Source: Listeria aquatica FSL S10-1188
GTDB taxonomy: Bacteria > Bacillota > Bacilli > Lactobacillales > Listeriaceae
NCBI RefSeq assembly: GCF_000525795.1
Contig: NZ_AOCG01000019.1
Coordinates: forward strand, 1-36,935
Length of the DNA stretch: 36,935 nt
Reading direction: 5' to 3'
The notes under the pieces are model-generated. The model was given only the letters and a program-made list of their open reading frames with translations, searched no databases and was not told the DNA's origin. This document shows, piece after piece, positions 36,118-36,935 of the stretch (positions are counted from its first letter, which is position 1; every line of letters begins with the position of its first letter). The translations under genes and the position numbers were made by a program.

Positions 36118-36935
36118 ATGAAGAAACGATGGTGGATGATTCCCTTTTTGCTAGTAGGTGGTTTTTTACTGGTTAGCCATCCGGTAGGGGTGAAGGCTGA
36201 AAGCTCGATGGGGTTTTCGGTGAATACAATACTTCCAGAAAATCAAGTGGATAAGACGAAGACGTATTTTGATTTAGAGATGAAGCCTGGGCAAGTGCAG
36301 GAGCTGAGTGTGGTTCTGACGAATGCGAAAAATACGGCCATCACGATTGAAAATCATGCGAATGCAGCGATCACGAATGATAATGGGATCGTGGATTATA
36401 GTCAGGTGAATCCTAAACTGGATCAAACGCTGAAATACCCGTTCTCTAAGCTTGCGGATGTGGAAAAAACCACAACGATCCCCGCACATGGGCAAAAAAC
36501 GGTGAAGATCAAAGTGACGATGCCGAAGGAATCCTTTGATGGGATTGTGCTTGGAGGCCTCCATTTTAAGGAACAGGAAAGCAAAAAAAGCAAAAACGAA
36601 GAATGACGAAAGTGTACAAATTGAAAACCGCTATGCGTATGTGATTGGCGTACGACTAGTGGAAACTAAGAAGAGGGTTCAACCCGATTTAGAACTGAAT
36701 CAAATCAAGCCTTCACAAATCAATTATCGCAACGTCTTGAAGGTGAATTTGCAGAATACCAAGCCGGTGATTATCCAAGATTTTAAAGTGGATGCGAAGG
36801 TGACAAAACGCGGAAAAGAACAGGTTTTATTCCGAGAAAAGAAAGGAAAACATGCGGCTTGCGCCCAATTCCAACTTTGATTATGGAGTGAACTGGAACA
36901 ATCAGGCGTTTAAACCTGGGAAATTATACAACTTC
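36118..36935 (+). CDS. WxL-interacting protein (DUF916/DUF3324), partial, frameshifted twice
   Basis: ATG at 36118 behind GAAGGAG. Signal peptide to about 28 (SHPVGVKAES), then MGFSVNTILPENQVDKTKTYFDLEMKPG begins the DUF916 peptidoglycan-binding domain, and a DUF3324 domain follows (YAYVIGVRLVET). Two shifts: the A7 run at 36583-36589 should be A6, and near 36836-36847 one base (A of A4 or G of GG) is extra, restoring ENMRLAPNSNFDYGVNWNNQ. The frame is then open to the window end; a C-terminal membrane helix should lie beyond. Such proteins are membrane-tethered partners that bind WxL domains in enterococci and listeriae. Confidence 0.85.

Overview
The window looks like a near-origin chromosomal segment from a member of Listeria or a close relative in the Listeriaceae (low-GC Gram-positive). 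The gene set and order (AMP-dependent acyl-CoA ligase, tadA, cydABCD, gluconokinase, large SRP RNA, dnaX, yaaK, recR, yaaL, aldo/keto reductase, dhaKLM, Orn/Lys/Arg decarboxylase, tmk, pstA) match the L. monocytogenes lmo2720-lmo2692 stretch as I remember it. TTG starts, A/T-rich spacers and strong intrinsic terminators also fit. A class A beta-lactamase, a divergent LPXTG protein and a WxL locus next to pstA argue against L. monocytogenes itself, but I cannot name the species.

Layout. (1) 1-1250: A/T-rich, decaying cargo; the 3' end of an unknown protein (possibly a toxin C-terminus) followed by two broken small genes. (2) 1255-2613: a phage-like control module, with a CI-type repressor and an ImmA-like protein on the minus strand, divergent from a 17-codon peptide and a lone holin on the plus strand, and operator repeats between them. 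(3) 2711-7061: an MFS exporter, an LPXTG adhesin-like protein and an acyl-CoA ligase. (4) 7196-13918: tadA and the cytochrome bd operon cydABCD, with CcpA-like and Rex-like sites upstream. (5) 14007-20319: gluconokinase, SRP RNA, a lipoprotein, a LapA-like protein, a class A beta-lactamase and small hypothetical proteins. (6) 20452-23497: dnaX-yaaK-recR-yaaL. (7) 23576-29671: an ASCH protein, aldo/keto reductase, dhaKLM (PTS-dependent dihydroxyacetone kinase), a decarboxylase, tmk and pstA (c-di-AMP receptor). (8) 30000-36935: a WxL surface operon with a giant pectate-lyase-like/WxL adhesin, a small LPXTG protein, three WxL proteins of 242-243 residues and a DUF916/DUF3324 WxL-interacting protein running off the window.

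Reading caution: at least 16 otherwise intact genes carry one extra base, nearly always in a homopolymer (mostly an A or T run one base too long). Every such shift in the conserved genes has the same sign, including in cydA, cydD, dhaK and dhaM. I read this as a sequencing or assembly artefact rather than gene decay. Frameshifted genes are therefore given as full spans with the position of the shift. The immunity-like remnants at the left edge are different: they carry mixed lesions and in-frame TGA codons, and look truly degenerate.
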